The notes beneath the pieces are model-generated. The model made no database searches. It was not told the DNA's origin and saw nothing but the letters and a program-made list of their open reading frames with translations. From Paulownia fortunei (lineage: Eukaryota > Streptophyta > Magnoliopsida > Lamiales > Paulowniaceae), in contig CM033116.1 of the NCBI GenBank assembly GCA_019321725.1, forward strand, positions 6,196,642 to 6,260,641: a stretch of 64,000 nucleotides of DNA. The letters run 5' to 3'. Shown in pieces: positions 23,311 through 36,300 of the stretch. The position numbers and the translations under genes were made by a program. Within the stretch, counting starts at the first letter, position 1. Each line of letters starts with the position of its first letter.

Positions 23311-25722
23311 AAAAGTGTCTTTACATAGTGCTAACATACCAATCAAACTCAAAGCCAATGGAAGAAAAAACTAATCTTAATAATAATATAATGTTACGGA
23401 CTCTAGGTTAAAGACGAAGTTATTAGATGATCTTGTCTCTCGCATCAAATATACATAAATTTTGTGGTATAAATCATTCATAAAATAAGGTGATTATGAT
23501 TTTTAGGAGCTTTGAAAATCGAAAATTTGAAATAATCAATATATGTAAAATTTAAATACATCGATAATTCTGGTTGTCCCAAAATCATTGCATAGTATAC
23601 TTTAGGTCATTTTAGAATGTCACTACCAATCAAAACACATGATAGCACCAAGGCACCAACTTTCTTTTGACATTCTCAAACTAGTCTAGGTTTTTTCTAA
23701 AGTTTTTTTTTTTTTCAATGTAACTTTTTACGTCCTTTGGTTTCTAACAACATTTCTAAACCTATTAAAGCACTCGACTATATGAAGAAATCAAATCACC
23801 ACCCATGAGAAAAGTCGGAAGACTGCAAACCATATCTTTCTTTTTGTAAGATAATACTATAATATGATCATTCTGAACATTATCCATTTTAGTATGTGTT
23901 AATGTGTTTGTGTGTTCGTGTGAACAGATAGATAGATATCGATAAATGAAAGAAAATGCTATCCTTTCTTCTTCTACTTCTTCTTTCCACATATAAGGGT
24001 AATTTTCACAAATAGATAAATAAATGTGGAAATTAATAAAATATAGAAATTGGGATGGTTAGAATACACACAAGCACACATTATTAGAAAAAATAATATT
24101 AGAGGCAAAGTAATGTCAAAATTGTCATTGATAGTATGTAAGTGAGAATTTTATTTTTTTTAATTAATGATTTTCACAAATTTAATAGTAAGAAAAATTG
24201 TTTGTAAGTTATCGCTATTAATATTTAGTATATATTTATTATGAGAATTCAATGACAATCTAAATATAATCACAGAGTAACTATGGTAATTTTTATTGTT
24301 ATTGTATATTTGTTATTGATTTTAATAATAATAAGTTATACACAATTCATTTATCACTAATAATCAATAATTATAACTTATGTACAATATTGTTTAAACT
24401 TATGAAAGTCCTCACCTAATGGATATTGATTGAGTGAGGATCTTTCTTTAACGTCTAGTAGTTATTATTGTGGCAAAATAAAGATTTTTATTACTTAATA
24501 CATATAAGCAGTGACACATTTAATATTTTCAATTAACACCTTAATATTAATATTCTTTTTCTGGTAGTAAAATTTATATAGGTTTATATATTTATATACA
24601 TATATTAGTGATAGTTTTTATGGCATTTTGGTTTAAGAACAAAATCATTTGCTTTTAAGGAGGCAAGTTTCTATATTTTCATCTTGTTGATTTTGATTAA
24701 AAAAAATTTGTGAGTCAATCTTTTGATCTTTGATGTTACACGTCATTTGATGTTCACTTCCCTTATCGTAGTGATCTTCTTGAGTAGATTTTTGCCTGTA
24801 ACACGCACAAACAGTTAAGGGTCTCATGGAGTGTACCCAGGAAAGCCCCTTCGACGCTCAAGTCAGTCATAGAATTTGAGAGAAAAAATGTGTAACGTTT
24901 ATTTTACGTATCTTATAATGAATTGATATGAGATATGTATAGTTGTAAGGTCAGTAGTGTAATCATGTGTGCAGCGGAGCATGCCTTATATGGATCTTTT
25001 AGGCTCGTTGAACTTAATTTATTATATGGACCTCTTCAAATTATTTTATTGAATTTTTTCTATTGGATCAAATTTTTGTTCCAATCCATAATTTAGACGG
25101 ACCTCTTCGGTCAGCATTTTGGATCTATTTTGGGCTATAGGCCCATTGATCTTTTTTGATCTAACTTTCCATAATGATCAATGTTAAATATTCTGTTAAT
25201 ATTTAGACTAAGTACTCATAGATGTCATCTATTCCATGTGTAATAATATTATGTTCTTAAATTTTACAATAAGAACTTTACTTCTGTATTGGATAAATTA
25301 CTCTTCTCCTCGGTTCCAAAACAATAGTTCTATTGTTTCAATTGATTAATCAATTTAATTAATTTTTAATATAATAATAAATAATCTATTCAACTTTTTA
25401 AAAGAATAATTGAATAACACTAATACATATACAACAAATACAGTAAATTTTAGAAAATCATTATAATATTTCGTAAATCCGAAATGAAGCAATTAACATT
25501 ATCAAAAGCTAATGTAGACTATTATATGCGTTAGAAAATGGGTTGGGTTTTAGACCTCCAATCCATTTGATATTCATATTTGAATTATATTTTAATTTCA
25601 TAATTTTGGTGGATCAAATTTGTAACATGACCGGATTTTTTTCTTAAAAAGGAAGAGACCCTTTTTTTCAGTTTAAAAAAGATAATATATGCAAAAGCTG
25701 ATCAAGTTTTTTCCACTGCTAA
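23311..25722. other. Intergenic, no gene seen
   Basis: AT-rich with short spurious frames. No exon, RNA gene or complete element was recognised. Confidence 0.55.
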
Positions 25723-26781
25723 TTTATATAAGCGTTAATCTCACTTTATCCCCTTTTATTTATAATAAATATTATTTTATCTCTCTATACTCTTAATTGT
25801 ATCATTTTAATCCTTTATACTCTCATTATGTCTCACTTTACCCACCTATACTATTTTTGTCTCACTTTACCCCCTTATATTATTAAAACAAATAACTAAA
25901 CTACCCTTATTTATTATTTTTAGTGAAATTACTTTAAAATAGATTGATATTAATATATTTATATTTATTTTTAAATATTTTTTTAATTTGATTAATTAAT
26001 ATTTAATATTACTTATAGTAAGATTACTTTAAAATATTCTAAATTTAATACACTTGTATTTAAATATTAATAATTTTTTCAACTTAATTAATTAATACTT
26101 AATATTAAATTTATTTTATATTTTATTATGCTTATTTTAATAGTGATTCTTTTATTAATATGGTTCCTATTAAATTTTGATGAATACTATGTTAAATTTA
26201 AGATAACTTAATGAATACTTTTCTAAATTTAAAAATATAGTAATTTTATAAATTAATTTTATTACTATTACTTAGTTATAATGGCTATGTTTGAATTTAA
26301 CATAGTTTCTATAAATTTATGATAACTCTATTAATAATAAAAAATATTACTAATATTTTATGTATTTAATAAAATATTTTTTTAAGATTTATAGTTAGTA
26401 GAAAATTTATAAGTAAAATCATATTAGATAACAAAAAATATTCTATTATATACTAATTTAATAGGAACTATGTTATATTATAAAATATTTATTAAAATTT
26501 AAGTATAATAAAATTTTAAATAAATTTAATATTAATTATTAATTAATCAAGTTGAAAAATTATTTAAAAATAAATATAAATATATTAATATCAATATATT
26601 TTAAAATAATTTTATTAAAAATAATAGATAATGGTAGTTTGATTATTTTTTTTAAGAGTATAAGAGAATAAAGTGAAATAAAGAAAATATAAGAGAATAA
26701 AGTGAGATAATTAAAAATATAAAAATAAAATAATACTCATCGTGAATAAAGGGAGTAAAATGAGATTAATTCTTTATATAA
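25723..26781. mobile_element. Mutator-like fold-back element, copy 2, with 9-bp target duplication
   Basis: The element is 25732-26772 (1041 bp), starting GCGTTAATCTCACTTTATCC and ending with TGAGATTAATTC. A perfect TTTATATAA duplication lies at 25723-25731 and 26773-26781. The terminal sequence and internal TTAATTAATATTTAATATTA blocks show it belongs to the same family as the copy at 16848-18063. The left arm carries a tandem duplication of about 100 bp (a GATTAATTAATATTTAATATTA-like block at about 25988 and again near 26084). It is non-coding. Confidence 0.88.
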
Positions 26782-29700
26782 ATTAGAACTTAGAAAGTGA
26801 AAAATAATAAATCAGAGAATCGATAGTGATGGACAGAATTGGGCATGATGTGATTAATTTGTGTGTGTGTGTGTGTGGCTTTATACGTGTCTTTGCCTAA
26901 TGCTTCATCTGCAATCAATTACAGGTCTGTTTGGTACAGCTGGTGAAATTTTTTTATGGACACTTAGTTCATTCAATACGATTAAAAATGAAAGAAAAAT
27001 GAGTCGCCAAAAAAAAAAAAAAGAAAGACCCTCTGAATTCAATACTTAATAGTTAATTGATTTTATTATACTGTCTAAATAAGAGCGAAAATCAAGAAAT
27101 CATTAAAGAAGACAAGTATTTTTTTTAATTGTTTAATTGGAGGATTTTCACAAAAAAAAAAATGGGTCAGACAATAATTTTGAAATAATTAGGCAAGTTT
27201 GGAGATAAAATTTTAGAAGAGCCAAATGTTAACATACTTTTCATCCATGCAATTTTTGAGAAATGTAAAAAAATCGATATTAGTAATATAGAGTATCCGC
27301 TATAAATATGTCTTTTGTCGATTAAAAAAAATATATCGCATTCCTACCGATTGTTATGAATATCAAGTTAGAATCGTCGAAAATTAAAGGACCTTTGAAC
27401 AATTACAAACAATTACAATCTCAAATAATTATTCAAAATCAATAGCCCCTCTCTAGTATTCATTATGGAGATGAAGTGCAAAGCGGGGAAGATACACCTA
27501 AAGTCTAAGTTGATGAATGGATTTGCTGTTGTTGGTAGAGGCAAATTAGTTATAGGTCATTCGACTTGAAACCACGACTACGAAAAGGTGACTCGGAAGA
27601 GATAATTGCTAACAATTGAAAAAAAGAAAAGCAATATTTTGGTAGACTTTATATGTTTAGGTGAATATAAAAATATTATTAGATTGACAACATTAATTAA
27701 TACGAAAGTGAACAATCTTAATGATCAAATCAAACACCTAAAAAAAAAACTCTCCACTAGCTCAAAATGGTAGAAAAAAAAAGATTACAACAAAAGGTGA
27801 ACAATGATTTCACAAATAAGTCAGGCTAATAAACTTATTCCTCTTCATGCAAAAGTTACTGATACCCATCTTGATGAAATTCGATTTAAGAATATAAAAG
27901 AATTAATTTAGAGTATATTAATTTTTAATTTTTTTTGGTAAGTAAGATTTTTACAATTTAATGGCTAAATCTAATCAAGCATAATGAATAATCAGGTATC
28001 AAAATCTATATCAAGGAAACAAATTAAATACAAAATTCATCACATGCAAAAGTTTTTATTTCCATAGTATTTTGTCAATCAATTTCCGACCTCTACCTTT
28101 TTCCCTCTTGCCAAACAGCCCCTACCTGTAAAAAGATTGAGGCCCTTCCTGGTGAAATCAAATGCTTTTGAAATATGCTCGTGTGCTGCTGCTGAAAAGA
28201 CCCAAAGTTGGACAGTCGCCGTCAAATGTCGCCGTGACCGTGAAAAGTGGGAGCCCCAGTGGCAGTCGCGTAATTGTTTGCAATGTTGGAGGTCAATTGC
28301 GGTCGGCAGTTCCTAGGCAATGTGCGTATACTGTATACATGCGAGTACGTAGTGGTAAGTATACAGAATGAAAGAGAATGATCAGGGTGGGGTGCGGGGG
28401 TTGGGGGGGTGGGGGTGGGCCTAGCAAGCAGCGCCAAAGGCGCAGGCCAAACCTGATAATATCAACCTTTCTTTTCTCTGCCTGCTGGCTCAGTACAGAC
28501 CTTGCAGAGTACTACTCTCACGCGCCTTCTTTGTGCGTGGTGCTTCATGGTTGTTTTATGAGATTTTTAAATGGAAATATTGTAGAGGGTTAAAGATTCT
28601 TCATTTTTGGTTGAATGAAGTTTTTTGAAAGAAAGTGATTTTTTCTTATTTTCTGTATTAGAATTTTCTTGTCTTATAATTTGTAATATGAAAATAATAA
28701 TAATTATGTCAATGATAAGAAAATAACTATATTAAATAATATAAATTATTTCTTTATGAATTTATGAGTTTTATTATTTTTTGGAATGGAAGTGGTGTAA
28801 ATCTTACAAAGTAGGTGTTGGCTAAAATGAAGCATTTTCTAGATTTGATGACAAAAGAATTCAATTTCATTATATTTTTCTTTTATGAAAACAAATCAAC
28901 ATATAACTATTTATGGCAGAGCAAAATTTTATAACAGATATATAGTTAAGAAAAAAGTTATATTTTGTTTTTTACTTCACGTTGATTTTTAAACTTTTTA
29001 TTTATGGTACTTACTTCCATTTTCTACAACGATGCCTCAAATATATATTTTGAAACAGTTGAAAAAGTACAATCAATATTTTTAAATGGGTAAAATAATT
29101 ATATAATTTTAAAATTTACTTATTTGAGATACATTGTATATATGTTTCTATATCAAAGACCACGAATAAAGTAAAAAAATAATAATTATAATATAAAAAT
29201 GTATCAATTATTTTAAAACAAAGAATAAAAGAAAGATAATGGCATTTCCTTAAGACAAATGAAGCAATTAACAACGAAAAATTAAAATATTATTTTTTTA
29301 TATATCTTTCATTAATAATAATATGACAATTTTTTTGAAATTTTCATTAAAAAACAATTTATTTTCAAATTTTATCCTTGTTTTTAAAAGAGTACATCAT
29401 ACTAATTTATTTTTATAGTTTTTGATAAATATATGTAATATGAGTAGATAATATAATTTTTATTGACTATTTTTACACATAAATTTATTATTTTTATAAA
29501 ATAATTAAATATTTTGCATCGATATATTTTGAATTTATCATAAATTTTAAAAATAAATTTTATTATATAAATAATATTTTATTAAATTTTATTTAAATTA
29601 TTTTAAATAATACTCGAATTATAAATTTTATGAGGTTACGAATTATTGCTGAATCACAAATTTGTTACTAAATTACTATGAGCTGGAAATAGAGAGCTGA

Positions 29701-30585
29701 GCACGCGCGGGACGAGCAGAGTGGGATTTAGGCAGTGGATGAGACGAAGTGATGAGACTTGAGAGTATGTTTAAAGGCATTGAGCCCTAACTACTAACAG
29801 CAGAGCACCCCCACGATAGTTGCTGCCAACCTAGGCGGGGCCCACTTGCATTGACAACTCTCTTTCTTTCTCTCTCTATATGTACATACGCGTATACATA
29901 CAACACAATACGTATGCACAACTGGATGTACTTCTGATTTCAGTGTTCATTTATGGCTGTCATCGTTTGGGAAATAATTTTAAAGAAATTCATTTTAAGA
30001 TATATCTTTTTAAAATTATGTGTTTGAATGTAAATTTATTTTTAAAATATCTTCTAAAATATATTTTTTTACTTTTCAAAAGTTTATGCATATCCAAACA
30101 TCTTCTTACAAAAAAAAAAAATAGTCATATTATTTGTAATTATTATTATCATTTTAAAAATATATATCTATATGATGTGATTACGATTGAGCAAACTTTC
30201 GTCCAAAAGGTATTATTCATTTTAGTCGAACTCTCACGTTTTATAGCACAGAGTGACTAGCATTCGATCTCACGATTTTATCCTCGAAGAGACGCTTCGG
30301 GTGAGGGGTTGACCTTCACTGATAAACCACATGTCACTCTCGTACTAAATTGATGTAAAATGAATTTCTTTCCGACATTATATTTATATAATTTTTTTTA
30401 AAAAAAACACATGTTATATCATGTAATTATTATATTTTTATTCCTCATGCAAATAAGATTATTTTATTTTACTTTTTCCCATAGAATCAGTCTTTTTGAA
30501 AATGAGAAGCCAAAAAGCCAAACAATCAGCCTAAGAATCTCTTTGCCACTGCCAGAGATGATTTCTCAACTCCAATAGAACATTG
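26782..30585. other. Intergenic, no gene seen; two GC-richer islands
   Basis: Mostly AT-rich. Islands at about 28150-28560 and 29690-29870 stand out in base composition. The first contains a G-quadruplex-prone run at 28385-28419. I could not assign a gene to either. Confidence 0.5.
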
Positions 30586-31535
30586 ATGTACTATATACCA
30601 TGATTAGGTAATTTTTACTAATGTTTTACTGCTACCTATGTTCATAATTAATTCAACTTATATTATAATTTAACTATTATGAATGTAATTTTGAACAATT
30701 TAATGTAATTTTAAAAAATGATACATTAATGACAATACACAGCATAACAAATTTTATCATAGAGCTTTATCATATTAAAATTACTAAATAAATATTAATA
30801 TATTAATACGTCAAAAATTAGATCGTTGGCATGAGATGAGCATAAATGCAATGTTTTCATAATCGAACCGATGATCAAATCGATTTTGTTAAAATTAGTG
30901 GTTCAATCGGTCGGACTGGTTCAACCGACGGTCGGACCGATTTAATAAAAATTAATTATATTTTTTATATAAAATGATAATATAATAGATTAATTATTAT
31001 ATAATACATTTTAAATGTAAAAATAAATAAATAGTTACATAAAAACACATATAACAAAACATAAAATTTAAATAATCACATAAATATAATAAAATATTAA
31101 ATTTAAACCTTTATAAAAATTTAAAATAAAAAATTAAAAAATATATATATATCCAAACAGATTTTGACCGGTCAAAACGGTTTTTTAGCAAAATCGGAGC
31201 GAACAGACCTTCAGTTTCTGGTTGAACTGACCGATCCGATCCGATTTTGAAAACACTGCGTAAATGTACTACACACCATGATTAGGTAAATTGCAATATA
31301 TTTTTACTGTTATGTATTTTGATAATTTATTAAATGTTCAATTAGTGCTTTTAGTTATCCGCTAAACAATATTATAAATTTAATGATTACGAGAGTAATT
31401 TTCAATAATTTAATTTAATTTTTGGAAAGGGTACATTAATAATAACATACATTAATACGAAACATCATAATACAAAGTTTTACAATATTAAATTTGTTAG
31501 ATAATTAATGTAATAATTTTGTCAAAAAATAAGAC
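30586..31535. repeat. Diverged direct duplication of about 250 bp flanking a MITE
   Basis: The block at about 30592-30826, starting with GATGTACTATATACCATGA, recurs at about 31263-31535 as AATGTACTACACACCATGA. The ATGATTAGGTAA, GTACATTAATAA-like and GTCAAAAA(A)TTAGA-like landmarks come in the same order. The MITE at 30849-31258 sits between the copies. Confidence 0.7.
30841..31266. mobile_element. hAT-type MITE, copy 2
   Basis: The element is 30849-31258 (410 bp), beginning CAATGTTTTCATAATCG and ending CGATTTTGAAAACACTG, an imperfect inverted repeat. The 8-bp flanks CATAAATG (30841-30848) and CGTAAATG (31259-31266) differ by one base. Its interior matches the copy at 18251-18675 along the whole length. 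Non-coding. Confidence 0.85.
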
Positions 31536-32690
31536 TGTTTGATTTTGTAATTATTTGCGCTAGAGTTAATTGAAGATTTAACTGTGTACAAAAGAGAGTG
31601 TTTCAATGGCCAAAAACAAAAAAGATGGTCTTTTCCATTTTGTTTTTGTGGGTAGGTCCTGAAAAAGAGAAATGCTATTTCCATTGTCAGTGGCATAATT
31701 AGAGCTCCACATTGTCAATCTTAATGGATGGGTCATGTTTATTAACTGAAAACTTATTTTAGTATTTTTTCTCCATTACTTTTTGTTGGTATGATTAATC
31801 TGATCCATAATTATAAGCATTATAGACAAATGGATAGGGCTAATCAAGATTAGATAAAGTGATAAATGAAATTATAAAAATTAAAAATTAAACAAATTTA
31901 AGTTCAATTTTCACTAGTTGCGTGCGCCTAAACTATTTTTTTATATTGCGTTTAAAAGTTAAAGATCTATATAATCATAATAAATTCATTTCTCACCGGT
32001 TTTAATGGACTCAACAGTACAAAAACTAAGTTTAATGGGCACAAAAATAAAAGAGACCTCACCATTAGTTCTACACTATCGATCATCATTATCAATTTTT
32101 TTATATTTATAAATATTTCATTCTTATATCTTTTTTATTTATTTAACATTTTATCATTTTGAATTCTATATTGATATTTTTACCCTTTCGAAGATTTCCA
32201 AAAGAGTTCGACCATCGATAACTCGAAGCATTGCACGTCACAACTCATCTCAAAATTATGTACATCATAAACTTAGTTTGATAAATTGTGAAATGCATAC
32301 GACTAGTTTCCATTTAAGAGTATGAGTTCCAAAAAATGGCATGTAATTAAATTATGCTAAATATAATTTGGCAGACACCTTTTTCCTAAGAGAAAGTTGA
32401 GTAAGGCATGTAATTAAATAAAACTCAATGACCAAAGATTTAAGTGGTACATCCTATGATGGCTTGTCTACAAATTCTTGAATTAAATTTCTTTCTTATT
32501 AGGAAGGTAAAGTCAAGTTTGTTTACATTCAATGGAAGACGCTCCTTTTTGTCTTGGCGATTGGAGGAGGGCCTTAAACTAAAAGTAAAAAGAAAGAAAT
32601 TCTAACAATCAACAAAAGGCATTTTATTATTAGTTTCATTTTTTTTTTCTACCTGAAAAATCATAAAAGCTAATGCAAAGCAAACAAAGA
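31536..32690. other. Intergenic region upstream of the ARF gene
   Basis: AT-rich with no recognised exon or element. It probably contains distal promoter sequence of the ARF gene, but no specific binding sites were convincing. Confidence 0.5.
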
Positions 32691-32759
32691 AAGGAGTGGG
32701 GTTAAGCTTTGGCTGTGGGTTCTGTACTGTCTTAGCTTGTCCCCTCCACTTAACACAGT

Positions 32760-32772
32760 CCCTCTCTCTCGC

Positions 32773-32808
<36 letters not shown>

Positions 32809-32810
32809 TC
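32760..32810. promoter_or_regulatory. Pyrimidine-rich (CT)n(CA)n tract, likely near ARF4 core promoter or leader
   Basis: CT repeats at about 32762-32796 run into CA repeats to about 32808, some 550 bases before the start codon. Such Y-patches commonly mark plant core promoters and 5' leaders. A transcription start site is not determinable from sequence alone. Confidence 0.5.
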
Positions 32811-32892
32811 GAAAACAGTCTTAAGTCCAAAAGGGGCATTACCACATTGGCTTCTTTTGCCTTTTGCTTCTGTGCTTGCCAAGCAATTGTCT

Positions 32893-33300
32893 ATGTCTGC
32901 TGCTGCTGCTGCTCCCCCTTCACAGAACTGCAAATGGGGGAGGAATCATACTTTGAATTTCTTGTTATTATTTGATACCCTCTCTTTTCTTCTCATCTTT
33001 TAGATTAGCCTGCTTCTACTACTAGTCCTCTTGTTATCCTTACAAACATGACTTTTCTTCCTGTTGTTGTTTTTGTTAAAATTCCTCTGCTCTTCTTGCT
33101 TTAAAGGCACCACCTTTATGTGTTTCCTGGCCACAATTTGACTTCTTTTGACAATATACCAGCTTGAAGCTTTGTGGGAACTCCATAAACCCCTCAAAAC
33201 AACTACCTGATTACTTCCAGCCCATTTTCAATGTTTTCTTGCCTCTTTGTTTGGTTGTTTTAGTTAATTTTTATCTTGTGGTTGTGTAATGCTACAGTGA
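32893..33300 (+). promoter_or_regulatory. Series of upstream ORFs in the ARF4 leader
   Basis: Five short ATG frames precede the main start: 32893-33003 (36 aa, MSAAAAAPPS...), 33048-33104 (18 aa), 33118-33141 (7 aa), 33231-33263 (10 aa) and 33289-33300 (3 aa). All end before ATG 33355. Members of this family in Arabidopsis have uORF-bearing leaders whose translation depends on reinitiation. Whether all five are in the mature leader depends on the unknown transcription start and any leader intron. Confidence 0.55.
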
Positions 33301-33354
33301 GTGAATTATTTGGTAAAAGAACAAAAAAAAAAAAAAGAACTCTTGGGGGAATTA

Positions 33355-36300
33355 ATGGAAATTGATCTGAATCATTCAGTGAGTGAGGTGGGGAAGAATA
33401 ATGCATGTGTCAATGGAGGAGAATGTGACAAAGCGGAAGGTGGTAGTTGTGTTTATGGCTGTTTGTCCACCTCCATTTCATCTTGCTCTTCAAATGCTGC
33501 CTCTGACTCATCTTCCCCTTGTTCAGTATCTGCTCCATCATCAATATATATGGAGCTATGGCATGCCTGTGCTGGACCTCTCACCAGCTTGCCCAAGAAA
33601 GGGAATGTGGTGGTGTATTTCCCTCAAGGCCACATGGAACAGGCTGCCTCTGCCTCACCCTTTCCTCCCATGGACATGCCCACTTTTGATCTGCCTCCCC
33701 AGATCTTTTGCAGGGTTGTGGATGTTCAGCTACTTGTAAGTGCTGTATACTGAACTCTTCTTTCATATTGAATGCATTTATGCTTTGACTCTATGTAGCG
33801 ACTTCCCCCAATATTGTATTTTGTGATTTGCTTTACTTGACTCCAAGTTCCTTCTTCTCGGTTTTTCCTTTTCATTATTGTTATTTTCATCTTGAGTGTT
33901 CATAATCTTTTGAAACAGGCAAACAAGGAAAATGATGAGGTCTACACTCAGCTGAGTCTAATTCCTCTAACAGAGGTACTATTAGTAATTATGAATATCT
34001 TGGTTATGGAATTGGATGAGTGACTGGTGAAATTTTTGTGCATTTGATTAGTGAAAGAATTGGGAATTCATCGGTGAAGAAAGTTGTTATATTTGCAGAC
34101 TCCATCTCTTTTCTTGATTCCTGATTTACACTTTGGGGGTGGGGGGTTGGACAAGCAGCATATCTACTCTTTAGGACCCATTTTCAGTTCTTGTTGTTTA
34201 GATTCCATTTTCTGATGAATTAGTGATTGAGAAGTCTTTGGATTGGTGATCTAGAGAAAGTTCTCAATATATCGAATTTCAGTTGTTGTAGTATTTATGC
34301 AGCTGTTAGGGGTGAAATTAGAAGGCAAAGAGAGCGAAAATGCTGGCGTTGATGAGGATGGTAATAGGGTTGTGCCTGCAAAGTCGACTTCCCACATGTT
34401 CTGCAAAACTCTTACTGCATCTGATACCAGTACCCATGGTGGATTTTCTGTTCCTCGAAGGGCAGCTGAAGATTGCTTCCCCCCTCTGGTTTGACACCAT
34501 TTCACCTACAGCACTCAAATGGTCTATTAAGTTCAGTTATTTTTTGTCTTGCTGAAGTTTTTCTTGAATTTACATTTCATTGTAGGATTATAAAGAACAA
34601 AGGCCCTCCCAGGAACTCATAGCCAAAGACCTGCACGGAGTGGAGTGGAAATTCAGACACATCTACAGAGGTATAAGTCTCAATTCTACACTGGTTCTCA
34701 TATAGAAAATTCTGACTATTTGATTCTAACGTTACAGGCCAGCCAAGGCGACATTTGCTCACTACAGGATGGAGTATTTTTGTCAGCCAAAAAAATCTTG
34801 TATCGGGAGATGCAGTTCTCTTTCTGAGGTACCTTTTGTCTAAAGTTTTGGATTTGAGCAGTGCAAATTCAAGATACATTTCAGACTGATGCTCAGAAAA
34901 GAACAACTCCTAGGATCTGTATAAATCCTAGAATTTATAAATTAATGGGTATTAAAAACAAGATAAAACTGAATTACCACTCTGAATTGTGCCAATATAA
35001 CTTCAGTCTCAAATTATTTTCTTGATAGTTGGTTGGAACTCTTTAACATGAATTTTATAAGCTTCCTTGTCATTTCATATACTGATTTATGCTTATTTTT
35101 TCCTCAGTATCCAAAAGCAGGAAAAGTTTCACCCTTTTCTTTTTTGTTTCCCTCATTTGCATCCAATATCTAAACAGAGGTTAATGCAAAGTTATAGGAT
35201 CTGTGAATGCTTAACTCAGGTTTACGAAAATTAAGCATAGTTAGATGGCAAAATAAATTAAACATAGTCTTTATATGTCAAAAATATATGCCAACTGTTC
35301 CTTTCCTAATGAGTGTTCTATGTATGTTATGTACATTGCAGGGGAGAAACTGGAGAGTTGCGGTTGGGGATTAGAAGAGCTGCTCGTCCTAGAAATGGTC
35401 TACCTGATTCAATCATTAAAAATCATAATTCTTATCCCAGTGTCCTGTCTCCAGTAGCAAATGCCTTATCAAGCAATAGCACATTTCCTATTTACTACAG
35501 CCCAAGGTACTGAAATGCACTCTCTTTATTTTCTGGAGAATTTTGATTGGACCATGAAATTCTTGAATTACATTAGTTAACCTGATGATTCTAGTGGTTT
35601 CTAGTGGTCATTGGAGCCTTCGATGACCCAAAGTTGCTCGACACACTGCATTGCCATGTAATCTTTTCTCTATCTTGTACCCAACTGCAAATAATAAAAC
35701 ATAAGCTTGTTCACGACAGAAAAAGTTTCTGATTTGTTTTCTGAAAGTTGTAAAATGATTTAAGCTTCAGAATCATAAACCTGTTTCAGATTTTGATTAG
35801 TATGGGGAGGAATTAATAAAGAAAGACACATCTTAGTATGAATTGAGGGCATTGAGAGAACGAAATGCAGAAAAGAAAAGGCACCTTTGATAGTGATAAA
35901 AGACTCAGCTTGTAACCACACTTGAAATGTTCCAGCTAAAGTATCTGCTAAGTTTCTGAGATTGCGCGCTTGTGATCTTAAGCCCTTCCACAATGCAGCT
36001 AAATTTGCATTATGAGGATGCATGCTTGTGAAGGATGATCACAAAGGCTGTGATTATTTTCTTACCTTCCAATTTCTTAGAAAGTGAAGAACATTTGCAA
36101 ACTGGAAGTTATTAAGCCAGCACTATTTTGTGTCCTGAAGGTATTATCTACCCATGTATGTGATGTCTAATCAGTTCAAGCCAAAATTTGTTGTTGATGA
36201 AATACATAAGCCCAGAAATAAGCGGGCAGAGAGAGGTCGGATGGAGATAGAAAGAACTTGGTAAAGAAAAATGTTTTGAATCTTAGCTATTAATTCTACA

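Noticed and set aside
29880..30260. 126-codon frame on the + strand
   Set aside because: Its composition is Ile/Phe/Leu/Lys-rich as expected from AT-rich DNA, there is no domain resemblance, and no promoter or splice context supports it.
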